Shown here in pieces: positions 20,128-30,126 of a stretch of 64,000 nucleotides of DNA. The position numbers and the translations under genes are program-made. Source of the stretch: Paenibacillus_S sp043945595 (GTDB lineage: Bacteria; Bacillota; Bacilli; Paenibacillales; NBRC-103111); contig NZ_JBIFNP010000001.1 in the NCBI RefSeq assembly GCF_043945595.1, positions 558,001-622,000 on the forward strand, given 5' to 3'. Positions within the stretch are counted from its first letter, which is position 1. The number at the start of each line of letters is the position of its first letter. A model generated the notes under the pieces. The model was given only the letters and a program-made list of their open reading frames with translations, had not been told where the DNA came from and did not search any database.

Positions 20128-21937
20128 ATGTTTTATTCCTTAAAAAACCGGTTAATCGCATTTTTCGTTGTGCTGCTCGTCATTTCGTTCGGCACGATGT
20201 TCTATCTTCTCTTCCAGGAATCGCGTTCCATCATCCGATCCTATATCGAATCCTCCGCTCTGGAAAAAATGGATGAGTACGGCTCCTTCGTTCATATGGC
20301 TCTATCGCAAATGTATGACTTGTCCTCCGTCGTATTCAACAGCGAGACGACTAAAAGATGGGATAACGCATTATCCGATCCTTCCGTGCCGGAGGGGGAG
20401 AAGATGCTGGCTAATATTGCGATGAGCCAGTTTTTGACGCAGACGACCAATAACTATTCGATCGCGTCCTCTGTGATGATCTACCGTCAGGACGGCACCC
20501 GGATCGGCGACGGCAACGAGGTATCGACGAATATTTCGTTCCAGGATGAGGAGTGGTACCAGGATTTCCGAACCCGGGGCAATCATTGGGACTCCGCGCA
20601 CGCCGATCCGGTCGAGGTCAAGCGCTCCCGGCCGTACCAGGTGGTCAGCCTGATGCTGCCGATCGGCACGTTCGAGCCGAGCTTGGCCAAGAGCGTCATG
20701 AAGGTGAATGTCAGCTCGGATTTTTTTCTCGAGCCGCTGAACCGGATTCATTTGGGGGAGAACGGCACCATTTTTCTGCTGGACCAGGACGGACGGCCGA
20801 TTTTATCGCAGACGGCGGAATTCGATGCGCATCCGGACCTGTCCAAGAGCGTGAGTCTCGCAAGTGCGGCTGCAGATCCGCAGGGCGTTATTTACCTGCA
20901 AAACAGCCGCGGGACCACCGACATTCTCGTATATAAAAAGCTGCAGCTGAACAACTGGATGCTGGTTGGCCTCGTGCCGGAGAAGGATTTGTTCCTGAAG
21001 CTGATCAAGCTGCGCGACAGCAGTCTGCTGGTCGCTACGCTGCTCTTGATCCTCGCTATTCTGGGAGCTTCGTGGATTTCCTACGGCATTACGAAGCCGC
21101 TGTCGCGTCTCGCCTCAGCGATGCGCCATGTGCAGAAGGGCGATTTTGCCGCCGCGGAAACCCGCATTCCCGAGGAGCAGGACGTCGCGCGCAATGAGGT
21201 CGGCTTCGTCACCTCGACGTTCCGCAACATGGTGAGGCAGCTGCGGCAGCATATTAAGGTTGAATTTGAATTGAAGCTGCTGCGGCAGCAGGCCGAATAT
21301 AAGGCGCTCTTGATGCAGATCAACCCGCACTTTTTGTTTAATACCTTGGAGCTGCTGAGCAGCCTGGCCATACAGCGGCGGACCGAAGACACCGTACAGG
21401 TGATTACGTCGCTCGGCAAGATGCTGCGCTTCTCGCTGCGCATCAGCGATGATTTGGTGCCGCTTTCCGAGGAGCTTAAATATTTGCGCCACTACGAGTC
21501 GATCCTGCGCATCCGGTTCGGAGACAGACTTCAATTGTCCATCGAAGAGCAGGGGGACAGCTGGCAGCGGGAGATCGTCAAATTCATCCTGCAGCCTTTG
21601 GTGGAGAATGCCGTAAAATACAGCCTTCAAGGGTCTTCCGCGGCTAAAGTGGAGATTCGGGTATTCAATGAGGCAGGGCGTGTGAGGCTCAGCGTGGCCG
21701 ACAGCGGCCCCGGCATGGCAACGGACCAGATCGAGAAGCTGCGGACCGAAACGGCGGCGGTGCCCGATCGAGCAGATTCTGAAAAGCAAGTCGCAGCAGA
21801 TCGGGCTGCGCAATGTTTTGGCAAGATGCCAGCTGTATTACGGCTCGCTTTTTACCTTTACGATTCAATCGGCAGAGGGAGAAGGCACGGTAATCGAGCT
21901 GGCGCTGCCTACGACGACAGGGGGAAAACCGCAATGA
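20128..21937 (+). CDS. YesM-like sensor histidine kinase (one frameshift)
   Basis: Membrane histidine kinase, ~602 residues after correction. TM1 (residues 9-29), an extracellular Cache-like sensor domain, and TM2 near 295-315 are followed by HAMP and a His_kinase domain with the phosphorylatable His at ~401 in MQINPHFLFNTLELL. The HATPase N-box is LVENAVKYSLQG and the G-box DSGPGMA. A one-base indel between about 21741 and 21767 shifts the frame; the true end reads KSQQIGLRNVLARCQLYYGS to a TGA at 21935-21937 that overlaps the regulator ATG. It pairs with the AraC-type regulator and likely senses a sugar for the ABC importer. Confidence 0.85.
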
Positions 21938-23544
21938 AACGCGTGCTGATTGTAGATGATGAGCCGGAAATCCGTCTGGGGCTCCGGTTGAAGGTAAATT
22001 GGGAGGAGCTGGACTTGGTTGTCGCCGGGGAGGCTTCCAACGGGGCCGAAGCTTTGGAACGGCTCGCCGCGGAGCCGGTAGATATCGTCATTACCGATAT
22101 GAATATGCCGGTCATGAACGGCGTATCGCTGTTGGATGCCTGCCATGCCGAATACCCGAGCCTGCGGCTGCTGGTCATTACCGGCTATGAGGATTTTCAA
22201 TACGCCAAGGCGGCGATCCGCAATCAGGTCCGGGATTACCTGCTGAAGCCCGTCGCTCAGGACGAGCTGATGGAGGCGCTCGGCAAGCTGTCGCGGCAGA
22301 TCGACGATGAGCGCAGGCTTCACGATCAGCAGGCCAAGGATCAATGGAGACTCTCGCAATATTATAAAGAAATGAAGGAGCACTTCTTGATTCATACGGT
22401 CAAGGGGGAGATTGAACGGGGCATGCGCGAACGCGCCAAGCTGTTCGAGCTGGAGCCTTGGGACGAGCGCAGCGTCCGCTTCATGACCGCAGGTCTGAGG
22501 GAGCGCGGCTTTACAGGGCCGCAGCAGCGGACGCCGGACAAGCTGCGGCTGCCGTTCGAAATGCTGTGCAGGGAATTCGCAGCGTCCCATCCCTCGTCCC
22601 CGCAGGTGTTCCGGGATCTGATCTATCCCGGCCTGGTTCATTTCATCGTGCCGGATGCCGGCACGGAGAACGAAGCGGCGGCTTTTGCCGGCGAGCTGCG
22701 CCAATGCGTAGAGCGTCATCTTGCGATTGAACCCGCGATTGGCGTCGGACAAACGGTCGCCGGCTTCCCGCAGTGGAAGGAGGGCTATCTGTCCTCCCTG
22801 CTGGCCTGGAACCTGTCGGAGCCGGGTGCGCGCGAGGACGCCTCCGTGAAAGACGCGCCGGATGCGAGGGCCGTGCTGACAGAGGAGAGAGTCATGCGCC
22901 TCCAGCATTATTTGAACCGCGGCGAGCTTGAGCTGTTCGAGCGGAGTGTACAGCAGGAGCTGACGGAGGCTTTTTATGTGTCGCAGACTCATTTTGTCAA
23001 AATGATCTTCCAGCTTTATCTGCTGCTGGATGCGGCGGCCCATGCGGCCGGCGCTGTGCCGGACAGCGGGGAGCAGCTGTGGCTCCGGCCCGATCTCGTC
23101 CTGGGGCTCGACACCGTGGAGAAAGCGCAGCGCTTTCTGTGCGGTCTTGCCCGCTCGATCCGCCAGCGGTCCAAGGAGGGGACGGAGCAGGCGGACACAT
23201 CCGTCATTCAGGCGGTTCAGCAGTTCATTAAAGAAAATTACATGTACGACCTGAACCTGACGATGCTTGCGGACAAATTCAATTACAACTCCTCCTACTT
23301 CTCCGAGCTGTTTAAAGCGAAGGTGGGCAAGACGTTCATTCAATATTTAACCGACGTCAGGATGACGGAGGCGGTATCGCTTCTAGAGCATACGACACTC
23401 GGCCTGTGGGATATCGCCGAATTGACTGGCTTCTCCAATGCCAGCTATTTCAGCTCCAAATTTAAACGGATGTACGGCATCTCCCCGTCGGACTTCCGGC
23501 AGAAGCTACCCGAAAAATTTATAAGCGAAGACCCGAAAAAATAA
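21934..23544 (+). CDS. YesN-like response regulator with AraC-type DNA-binding domain
   Basis: 536 residues. The receiver domain starts MKRVLIVDDEPEIRLG with phospho-acceptor Asp55 in IVITDMNMPVMNG and the conserved Lys105 in DYLLKPV. A long middle region has no clear fold. The C-terminal ~100 residues form a double HTH AraC domain: MLADKFNYNSSYFSELFKAKVGKTF and DIAELTGFSNASYFSSKFKRMYGISPSDFR. Its ATG overlaps the kinase stop (ATGA). The frameshift in the kinase makes the two genes read as one long frame, which should not be taken as a hybrid protein. It probably activates the downstream ABC transporter operon. Confidence 0.88.
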   Translation: MKRVLIVDDEPEIRLGLRLKVNWEELDLVVAGEASNGAEALERLAAEPVDIVITDMNMPVMNGVSLLDACHAEYPSLRLLVITGYEDFQYAKAAIRNQVRDYLLKPVAQDELMEALGKLSRQIDDERRLHDQQAKDQWRLSQYYKEMKEHFLIHTVKGEIERGMRERAKLFELEPWDERSVRFMTAGLRERGFTGPQQRTPDKLRLPFEMLCREFAASHPSSPQVFRDLIYPGLVHFIVPDAGTENEAAAFAGELRQCVERHLAIEPAIGVGQTVAGFPQWKEGYLSSLLAWNLSEPGAREDASVKDAPDARAVLTEERVMRLQHYLNRGELELFERSVQQELTEAFYVSQTHFVKMIFQLYLLLDAAAHAAGAVPDSGEQLWLRPDLVLGLDTVEKAQRFLCGLARSIRQRSKEGTEQADTSVIQAVQQFIKENYMYDLNLTMLADKFNYNSSYFSELFKAKVGKTFIQYLTDVRMTEAVSLLEHTTLGLWDIAELTGFSNASYFSSKFKRMYGISPSDFRQKLPEKFISEDPKK

Positions 23545-23645
23545 AATTCATCGCGGAGCCTCCCTTTTGTATGCTTAAGGTACAGCGTACGCATACGAAA
23601 ATGAACTAACCTAAGACATACATTTTTTTACAGGAGGAGGCTCCC

Positions 23646-24563
23646 ATGCACCCATCGCGAAAATCATCCCTCTGGCGGCAAGACCGTACAGCCTACCTGT
23701 TTTTGCTGCCATGGCTTCTAGGCTTCTTCTGTCTCACGCTCGGCCCGATGCTGGGCTCCTTGTACTTATCCATGACCAAATTCAACCTGCTGACTCCGCC
23801 GCGCTGGCTGGGAGCGGACAATTACGTGGAGATTTTCAAGGGAGACGCCTCGTTCTACCATTCCTTGGCTCTGACGTTCCAATATGTTTTCTTATCCGTG
23901 CCTATTCGCCTCGTGTTCGCTCTGCTGGTTGCGCTAATTCTGAACAAGGGCATCCGGGCGCTTGGCATTTACCGCACCGTGTATTACATTCCTTCCCTGC
24001 TGGGCGGGAGTGTAGCCATTGCCATCGTGTGGAGAAAGCTGTTCGACGGCGACGGTCTGCTGAACAACTTTTTAAGCCTTTTCGGCATTGAGGGCCCGGC
24101 GTGGATCGCCAATCCGAATTACGTGCTGCACACGATCGTGACCCTGTCCGTCTGGCAGTTCGGCTCCGCTATGGTTATTTTTCTGGCCGGCTTGAAGCAG
24201 GTGCCTGCGGATTTGTATGAGGCGGCTCAGGTCGACGGTGCGGGCAAAGTACGTCAGTTTTTCCGAATCACGCTTCCGCTGCTGTCGCCGGTGCTCTTCT
24301 TTAACCTGGTGATGAGCATCATCAACTCCTTCCAGGTGTTTACGCCCGGGTTCATGATTGGCGACGGACGCGGAGAGCCGCTGGATTCCACTTTATTTTA
24401 TACGCTGTACCTTTATTTGAAAGGCTTTTCATTCTTCGATATGGGTTATGCCTCTGCACTCGCATGGATTATGCTCATTATCATTGCAGTGTTCACCGGC
24501 ATTGTCTTCGTCACCTCGAAATATTGGGTATTTTATGGCGACGGCAAAGAAGGGAGGGGCTAG
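23646..24563 (+). CDS. Sugar ABC transporter permease (LplB/MalF-type)
   Basis: 305 residues, six predicted TM helices, inner-membrane subunit of a CUT1-type carbohydrate importer. The EAA loop that contacts the ATPase is EAAQVDGAGKVRQFFRITLPLLSP near residue 200. The N-terminus RTAYLFLLPWLLGF is typical of the family. The ribosome binding site is AGGAGGAGG. It lies 101 bases after the response regulator and 3 bases before the second permease. No ATPase gene is in the window; such systems in Bacillota often use a shared MsmX-type ATPase encoded elsewhere. Confidence 0.9.
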   Translation: MHPSRKSSLWRQDRTAYLFLLPWLLGFFCLTLGPMLGSLYLSMTKFNLLTPPRWLGADNYVEIFKGDASFYHSLALTFQYVFLSVPIRLVFALLVALILNKGIRALGIYRTVYYIPSLLGGSVAIAIVWRKLFDGDGLLNNFLSLFGIEGPAWIANPNYVLHTIVTLSVWQFGSAMVIFLAGLKQVPADLYEAAQVDGAGKVRQFFRITLPLLSPVLFFNLVMSIINSFQVFTPGFMIGDGRGEPLDSTLFYTLYLYLKGFSFFDMGYASALAWIMLIIIAVFTGIVFVTSKYWVFYGDGKEGRG

Positions 24564-24566
24564 CTT

Positions 24567-25407
24567 ATGACACAGACGAGAAGCTTGGTGAACTTCGGAA
24601 AGCATGCCGTTATCATTCTGTTCGGTATCATTATGATGTATCCGGTGTTGTGGCTGCTCAGCAGCTCCTTCAAGCCGAACGAGCTTATATTTACCGATAC
24701 CAGGCTCTGGCCGGCAGTATTCACTCTAGAGAACTACGCGAACGGGTGGAAAGGGCTTCAAGGCACCTCCTTCGGGACCTTCTTCGCCAACTCGCTGCAA
24801 ATTTCCGTTCTTTCGGTGCTCGGCAATGTTGTGACGTGCTCGCTGACAGCGTTTGCGTTCGCGAGACTCGAGTTCCGGGGCAAAAAACTGTGGTTCAGCC
24901 TGATGCTGGTCACGATCATGCTGCCGTATCACGTTACGCTCGTGCCGCAGTATGTGCTGTATAACCAATTTGAATGGATCAACACCTTTTATCCGCTGAT
25001 CGTGCCGAAGTGGCTGGCTCACGACTCGTTCTTCATTCTCCTGATGGTGCAGTTCATCCGCGGCATTCCGAAGGAGCTAGATGAGAGCGCGACGATCGAC
25101 GGCTGCGGGCAGAGCCAGATTTATTGGCGGATCGTACTGCCGCTGCTGGTTCCCGGCGCTGATTACGACCTCCATCTTCACCTTCATCTGGACGTGGGAC
25201 GATTTCTTCAGCCAGATGATTTATTTGAACAACATTAAGCTGTTTACAGTGCAGCTCGGGATCCGGTCGCTGTTCGACCCGTCCGGCCAGTCGGACTGGG
25301 GCGCGCTGCTGGCGATGTCCGTTCTGTCGCTCCTGCCGATCATGGCTATTTTTCTCACCTTCCAGAAGCATTTTATCGAGGGGATTGCCACGACAGGATT
25401 GAAGTAA
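24567..25407 (+). CDS. Sugar ABC transporter permease (LplC/MalG-type, one frameshift)
   Basis: ~279 residues after correction; second permease of the importer. It begins HAVIILFGIIMMYPVLWLLSSSFKP and has the EAA loop DESATIDGCGQSQIYWRIVLPLL. The frame breaks just after this loop because of one extra G at 25155-25156; the other frame resumes ALITTSIFTFIWTWDDFFSQ and ends LTFQKHFIEGIATTGLK, a typical MalG-family C-terminus. Probably a sequencing indel. Three bases separate it from the first permease, so the two are translationally linked. Confidence 0.88.
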
Positions 25408-25549
25408 GGCGGCAAATATGCCGAACAGGCATACGCTGCCCGGGCAGGTACCTTTGCGGTATCGCGATGGGAAATCCAGGCCGAGCCTGACGCTTTACGA
25501 TGTATATACCTGACTTTCAATAACGGATCATACTAGGGGGATGCCTACA

Positions 25550-26881
25550 ATGAAAAAAAGCCTTTTTGTACTGATGAGCGCATTGATGACACTGACCACG
25601 GCCTGCTCCGGCGGCACCGGCGCGAGCACGGGAGGAACTGCGGCTGCAGGTGACCAGGCGGGAGCCGGCGGGGACAAATCGGGTCCTGTCGAGCTGCGCA
25701 TTATGTGGTGGGGCGATCAGAAGCGCGCCGATCTGACGAATGCGGCGCTGCGGAAGTTCGAAGAGAAGTACCCGAACATTAAGGTCGTCGGCGAATTCGC
25801 GCCAAGCTCCGGCTATTTCGATAAGCTGAACACGCAGCTTGCCTCCGGCACGGCGCCGGATGTGTTCTTCCTCGGCGGCAATATGATCGATTACGCGAAC
25901 AAAGGCGTATTGCTGGATCTGGGGCCGTATGTAGGCAAGGAGCTGAACCTGAACGACATGGATAAGGGGATGGTCGAGTACGGCACGGTGAAAGGCAAGC
26001 TGCTTCACATCTCGGCGGGAGCGAATGCCCGGGGGATCGTCGTCAATACCGATCTGTTTAACAAAGCCGGTATTCCGGTGCCGAAGGACGGCTGGACATG
26101 GGACGATTACGCCAAGATCAGCAAGGAGCTGTCCGACAAGCTCGGCAAAGGCTATTACGGCACCTACGATTTCACCGTGGACGGCATGGACATTTCGCTC
26201 AAGCAGCGCGGCAAAATGCTCTATGATATGGACAACGCGAAGCTGGGCTTCGAGCAGAAGGATGCAGAGGAATGGTTCTCCTACTGGGATAAAATGCGCA
26301 AGGACGGCGGCGTCGTGACGCCGGAGCTGCAGGTATCGAACCCGCCGACCGATACGAGCAAATCGCTGATCGTAACCGGCAAAGTAGCGATGAACCTGAT
26401 CGCTTCCAACCAGCTGGTGGCTCATCAGAATCTGACCAAAGATAAGCTGACCCTGGTTCAGGTTCCGCGCCGGTCCGAAAGGCACAGGCGTCGTGTTCGA
26501 ATCGAGCCAAGGCCTCTCCGGCTACGCCAAAACGAAGCATCCGAAGGAAGTCGCTACACTGATGAACTACTGGATCAACGATCCCGATGCCGCCAAAATC
26601 TTGGGTAACGATCGCGGGGTCCTGTAACGGCGCCCATGCGCGAGCTGCTTAAAAAGGATGCCAATCCGATCGACCAGCTCATTTACGATTATACGAGCCG
26701 CGTCTCCGAAGCAACGACGAAGGAGCCTGTAAAAGTAAGCTACAACCCTCCGGGCTTTACGGAATATTCGAAATTGGCGGATACGACTGTACAGGAAATC
26801 GGCTTCGGCAAAAAGACGGTACAGCAAGCGGTCGCGGATTTCTATAATGGAACTTTGAAAATTTTCAATAACAACAAGTAA
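25550..26881 (+). CDS. Sugar ABC transporter substrate-binding lipoprotein (two compensating frameshifts)
   Basis: ~443 residues after correction. Signal peptide and lipobox (LTTACSGG) give membrane anchoring. The mature protein is a family-1 extracellular binding protein: LRIMWWGDQKRADLTNAALRKFEEKYPNIKV, SGTAPDVFFLGGN and WTWDDYAKISKEL. One extra base near 26468 shifts out of frame; one missing C at 26621-26622 shifts it back, after which PVTAPMRELLKKDANPIDQL leads to the end. ATG 25550 is preferred to ATG 25541 for spacing to AGGGGG. It is the delivery protein for the two permeases upstream. Confidence 0.88.
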
Positions 26882-26906
26882 GCAGGCACCGGTTCAAAAA
26901 AGCATA

Positions 26907-26946
26907 ACAAAGCTCAGTCTGTCCGAGGGCAGGCTGGGCTTTGTTT
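26907..26946 (+). terminator. Terminator after the ABC importer operon
   Basis: ACAAAGCTCAGTCTG pairs, with G-U pairs, to CAGGCTGGGCTTTGT, followed by TT. It lies 25 bases after the binding-protein stop. Confidence 0.8.
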
Positions 26947-27081
26947 ACTGTGAAGATGGAATGCGAATCGGAGAGCTTTATCTCATGTAAGAGAGCAATG
27001 ACTTTAGCCGATGCTTGGGTGCTGCGATGCCGACGGGTGATCGAAGAATTTATAACTATAGAGTGGAGAGGGGTATGACGG

Positions 27082-28746
27082 ATGAGTCACAAGCTGCTGC
27101 AGCGTCTTCGTGAAATCGATACGGATGGGAAAGTAGGGGGAGGAGGCAAGCCCTCCGACCGCGCGGTTATGGAGGAATGGCGCCGCTCCGGGGTCAAATT
27201 CGCGGCCTCGTCGGAAAAGTTCGAGGGCGTATATTACAGCGCCCTGCGCAAGCTGCTGGATTGCATCGTCCCTCCGGATGCGGCCGGGCAAGGGAAGCCG
27301 ATTCTTCATGAGGGCGGGGTGTACCTGGGCTGCTGGCTGGAAAGCACAGGCACGATCAATGCCGAGCTGCTGTCGCGGTTCGTCCCTTCCGTTTCGGAGG
27401 CGAGCTATGAGCTGTTCGCCGATTATCAGCGCGCAGACGGGCTGATGCCGTACAAGATTACAGAGCAAGGCCCTTCGTACCGGCAGATTCAGCTGGTATC
27501 GCCGCTGGCGAGAAGCGTCTGGAATCATTACCGCTTGAACGGGCGGGATAAAACTTTTTTGCGCAAAATGTACGAGGCGATGTGCCGGTACGACGGCTGG
27601 CTTGCCGCGAACCGGGATACGAGAGGCACGGGCTGCGTCGAGGCGTTCAGCACGTTCGATACGGGACACGACGGCTCCCCGCGCTTCTGGCATGTGGCGG
27701 ATACGCCGCATCTGGGCGATGCTTCGCAGTGTAATCCGGATTCGCCGATCCTTCCGTTCCTGGCGCCGGATTTGACGGCGAACGTCTACTGCCAGCGCAT
27801 TTATTTGTCCCGGATTGCCGCTGAGCTGGGCGAAGAGGACTCCGTTTGGGAGCATAAAGCGGCAGCGAGCCTGCAGAGCCTGATGGAGCACTGCTACGAT
27901 GCGGAGGACACATTCTTCTACGATAAGGACCGCAGCGGGCAGGCAGTGAAGGTACAGTCCGACGTGCTGCTCAGGGTTATGGCCTGCGAGGTTGGCGATC
28001 ACGAGCTGTTCGGCGAGGTACTGCAGCGATACCTGCTGAATACGAAGAAATTTTTCGCCAAATATCCGCTGACTTCCATTGCGATGGACGATCCGCGGTT
28101 TGATCCGCTGTCCAATTATAACAGCTGGGCCGGACCGACCAACTTCCTGACGGTCATCCGGACACCGCATGCGTTCGAGCATCACGGCCGCCATGTGGAG
28201 CTGACCTGGATCCTGCTTCCGATCTTATCCGCTCTGTCACGAATGACCCGGTTCGGCCAATGCTTGAGCCCGTGGACCGGAGAAGAAGGCTACACGGAAA
28301 CGTATTCTCCGGCGATGCTGTGTCTATTGGATTTTGTAGAGCGGCTGTGCGGCATTCTGCCGACGCCGGGGGGCGAGCTGTGGTTTACGGGGCTCGTGCC
28401 GTACGCGATGGACCATGGACAAGAAGTGTCGGAAGAGACGGCCTACAGCCGGAAGGTGGACGGCACGCTGTATGAGCTGGTAAATACGCGTGAGGGAGCG
28501 GAGGTTTACCGGTCCGGCGAGGCGGAACCGTACTTGCAGTTTCCGAACGGAATTCGCGCGGTGACGGACAGCAGCGGCGTGCTGAAGTCTATCGTCGGCA
28601 TGACCGTTCGAACGATCGAAGGGCAGATCCGGTATAACGGGCGAACGGTTCCTTTTCACATCAAAGGCAATGAGGTGCTGGAGTTTCAGAATGGAGAATT
28701 TGTCAGCATTAGCAGCATAGGTGTTATTATTCCGACCTATTGCTGA
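27082..28746 (+). CDS. (alpha/alpha)6-barrel glycoside hydrolase (MGH1/GH63-like)
   Basis: Cytoplasmic enzyme, 554 residues with no signal peptide. The sequence has features of six-hairpin glycosidases: LESTGTINAELLSRFVPSV, FADYQRADGLMPYKI, GCVEAFSTFDTGHDGSPRF, NYNSWAGPTNFLTVIRTPHAFEHHGRHVEL and WTGEEGYTETYSP. The acidic residues in FDTGHDGS and TGEEGYTE are candidate catalytic acids, by analogy only. The neighbouring importer and GH43 suggest it degrades an imported oligosaccharide. The exact family and linkage specificity are not certain. Confidence 0.72.
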   Translation: MSHKLLQRLREIDTDGKVGGGGKPSDRAVMEEWRRSGVKFAASSEKFEGVYYSALRKLLDCIVPPDAAGQGKPILHEGGVYLGCWLESTGTINAELLSRFVPSVSEASYELFADYQRADGLMPYKITEQGPSYRQIQLVSPLARSVWNHYRLNGRDKTFLRKMYEAMCRYDGWLAANRDTRGTGCVEAFSTFDTGHDGSPRFWHVADTPHLGDASQCNPDSPILPFLAPDLTANVYCQRIYLSRIAAELGEEDSVWEHKAAASLQSLMEHCYDAEDTFFYDKDRSGQAVKVQSDVLLRVMACEVGDHELFGEVLQRYLLNTKKFFAKYPLTSIAMDDPRFDPLSNYNSWAGPTNFLTVIRTPHAFEHHGRHVELTWILLPILSALSRMTRFGQCLSPWTGEEGYTETYSPAMLCLLDFVERLCGILPTPGGELWFTGLVPYAMDHGQEVSEETAYSRKVDGTLYELVNTREGAEVYRSGEAEPYLQFPNGIRAVTDSSGVLKSIVGMTVRTIEGQIRYNGRTVPFHIKGNEVLEFQNGEFVSISSIGVIIPTYC

Positions 28747-28857
28747 GCGGCGGGAGAAGACCGGACCGGAGTATCACGCAGGGGTGATGGGATGCTGGGG
28801 ACAGAGGAACCGCCAATTTTTTAGAAGAATAACCGTCTTAGGGAGGAGTGTAAAGGT

Positions 28858-29759
28858 ATGCTCAAAAAAACGAATGAAATTCAGATCCGGGACCCTTATG
28901 TAGTTCCGGTAGAAGCGGAGCAAAAATATTATTTATTCGGCAGTACGGACGCGAATATATGGGGTCAAGGAACCGGCTTCGACGTATACGTCAGTTCGGA
29001 TTTGGAGCAGTGGGAAGGGCCTAAGCCTGTATTTCGTCCGGAGGACGGCTTCTACTCTGAGGAAAACTTTTGGGCGCCGGAGGTATATTCGTACCAAGGC
29101 CGCTATTATATGTTCGCCACGTTCCGGCGCAAGGAGAACGGCAAGCTGGGGACGGCCGTGCTTGCATCCGAAAGTATCCTGGACCGTTCCAGCCTCACAG
29201 CCAAGGCCCTGTTACGCCGTACGACTGGAATTCGCTGGACGGCACGCTGTTTATCGACGGGGAAGGGCAGCCGTGGATGGTGTTCTGCCATGAGTGGAAG
29301 GACGTGTCGGACGGCGAAATTTGCGCGGCACGGCTCAAGGAGGATTTAAGCGAGCTTCAGGAGGAGCCGGTTACGTTATTCCGCGCCTCCGAAGCGCCAT
29401 GGACGACACCGCTGCCGCTGTCCGAGAAGATCAAGACATTAGATAATTACGTAACGGACGGCCCGTTCCTGTACCGCACGGACGAAGGGGCGCTGATGAT
29501 GCTGTGGGCCAGCTTCGTGCAAGGCCGCTACGCATTGGGCGTGGCGGTATCCGCCAGCGGGAGCGTGACCGGCCCTTGGGTTCAGGAGGAAGCTCCGCTC
29601 TTTCAAAGCGACGGCGGGCACGGTATGATTTTCCGCACCTTCGACGGGAGGCTGATGCTGACGATTCATACGCCGAACCGGACGCCGGAGGAACGGCCTA
29701 TTTTTCTCGAGCTGGAGTTGGAGCCGAAAGATGGAAGGCTTGGCCTGAGAGAGAGATAG
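28858..29759 (+). CDS. Glycoside hydrolase family 43 (one frameshift)
   Basis: ~300 residues after correction, cytoplasmic, five-bladed beta-propeller. It acts on arabinosyl or xylosyl side chains in known relatives. The catalytic base is expected in IQIRDPYVV near residue 12, the pKa-modulating Asp in DWNSLDGTLFIDGEGQPWMVF, and GGHGMIFRTFDGRLMLTIHTPN is a late conserved stretch. One missing G at 29181-29182 breaks the frame within SESILGPFQP. The start has ribosome binding site GGGAGGAG. It lies 111 bases after the (alpha/alpha)6 hydrolase and shares its strand, probably the same unit. Confidence 0.86.
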
Positions 29760-29839
29760 AGAGCGGCAGCCTGATATGTATTATCGGGAACAGAGCGAGG
29801 CTGCCTATTGTTAAACGCACGCGAATGCTGAGCATACGT

Positions 29840-29872
29840 TGCGGCACTGTGCGGCGGCCGGTCGAACCCGCT
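29840..29872. repeat. Dispersed 33-bp intergenic repeat, copy A
   Basis: GC-rich, with core GCGGCGGCCGGTCGAACCCG. It matches 45726-45758 with three differences over 33 bases. Both copies are intergenic and in the same orientation. Confidence 0.6.
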
Positions 29873-29900
29873 GCGGGGTTGTAGAAATCATCGTTTAACG

Positions 29901-29936
29901 GACACACTTTGCCGGTTCTGCAAGGTGTGTCTTTTT
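29901..29936 (+). terminator. Terminator after the GH43 gene
   Basis: GACACACTTTGC / GCAAGGTGTGTC (one G-U pair) around CGGTTCT, followed by TTTTTG. Confidence 0.88.
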
Positions 29937-30126
29937 GCTTAAACGGCATCAAGAAGGAGGTAACGGCTGAAAGAGGCAGCCTGTTGATTCGTCCGGATCC
30001 TTCCTCCTTGAATCCTTTCCCTGGAGGGCTTGCGATGCGGCAGCCTTTGCAATGGCCGATTTTGACAATTGGCATGCAACATGTCAACATGGAGAGGATG
30101 TGCATCAATAGCGTATGGGGGATAGG

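Larger units (their letters stand above)
29760..30126. other. Intergenic region before the metallophosphoesterase gene
   Basis: Holds a 33-bp dispersed repeat (29840-29872) and a strong terminator (29901-29936). Short open frames on both strands lack support. Confidence 0.55.

Noticed and set aside
20128..23544. A hybrid histidine kinase-response regulator fusion protein
   Set aside because: The kinase C-terminus is intact in another frame and ends in an ATGA overlap with the regulator; the fusion arises from a one-base indel.
23570..23600. Inverted repeat GTATGC...GCATAC as an operator for the ABC importer
   Set aside because: Arms are only 6 bp with an unequal spacer; too weak to claim.
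27004..28194. A 396-residue minus-strand protein opposite the (alpha/alpha)6 hydrolase
   Set aside because: Antisense shadow; the plus-strand gene has the ribosome binding site, conserved motifs and operon context.
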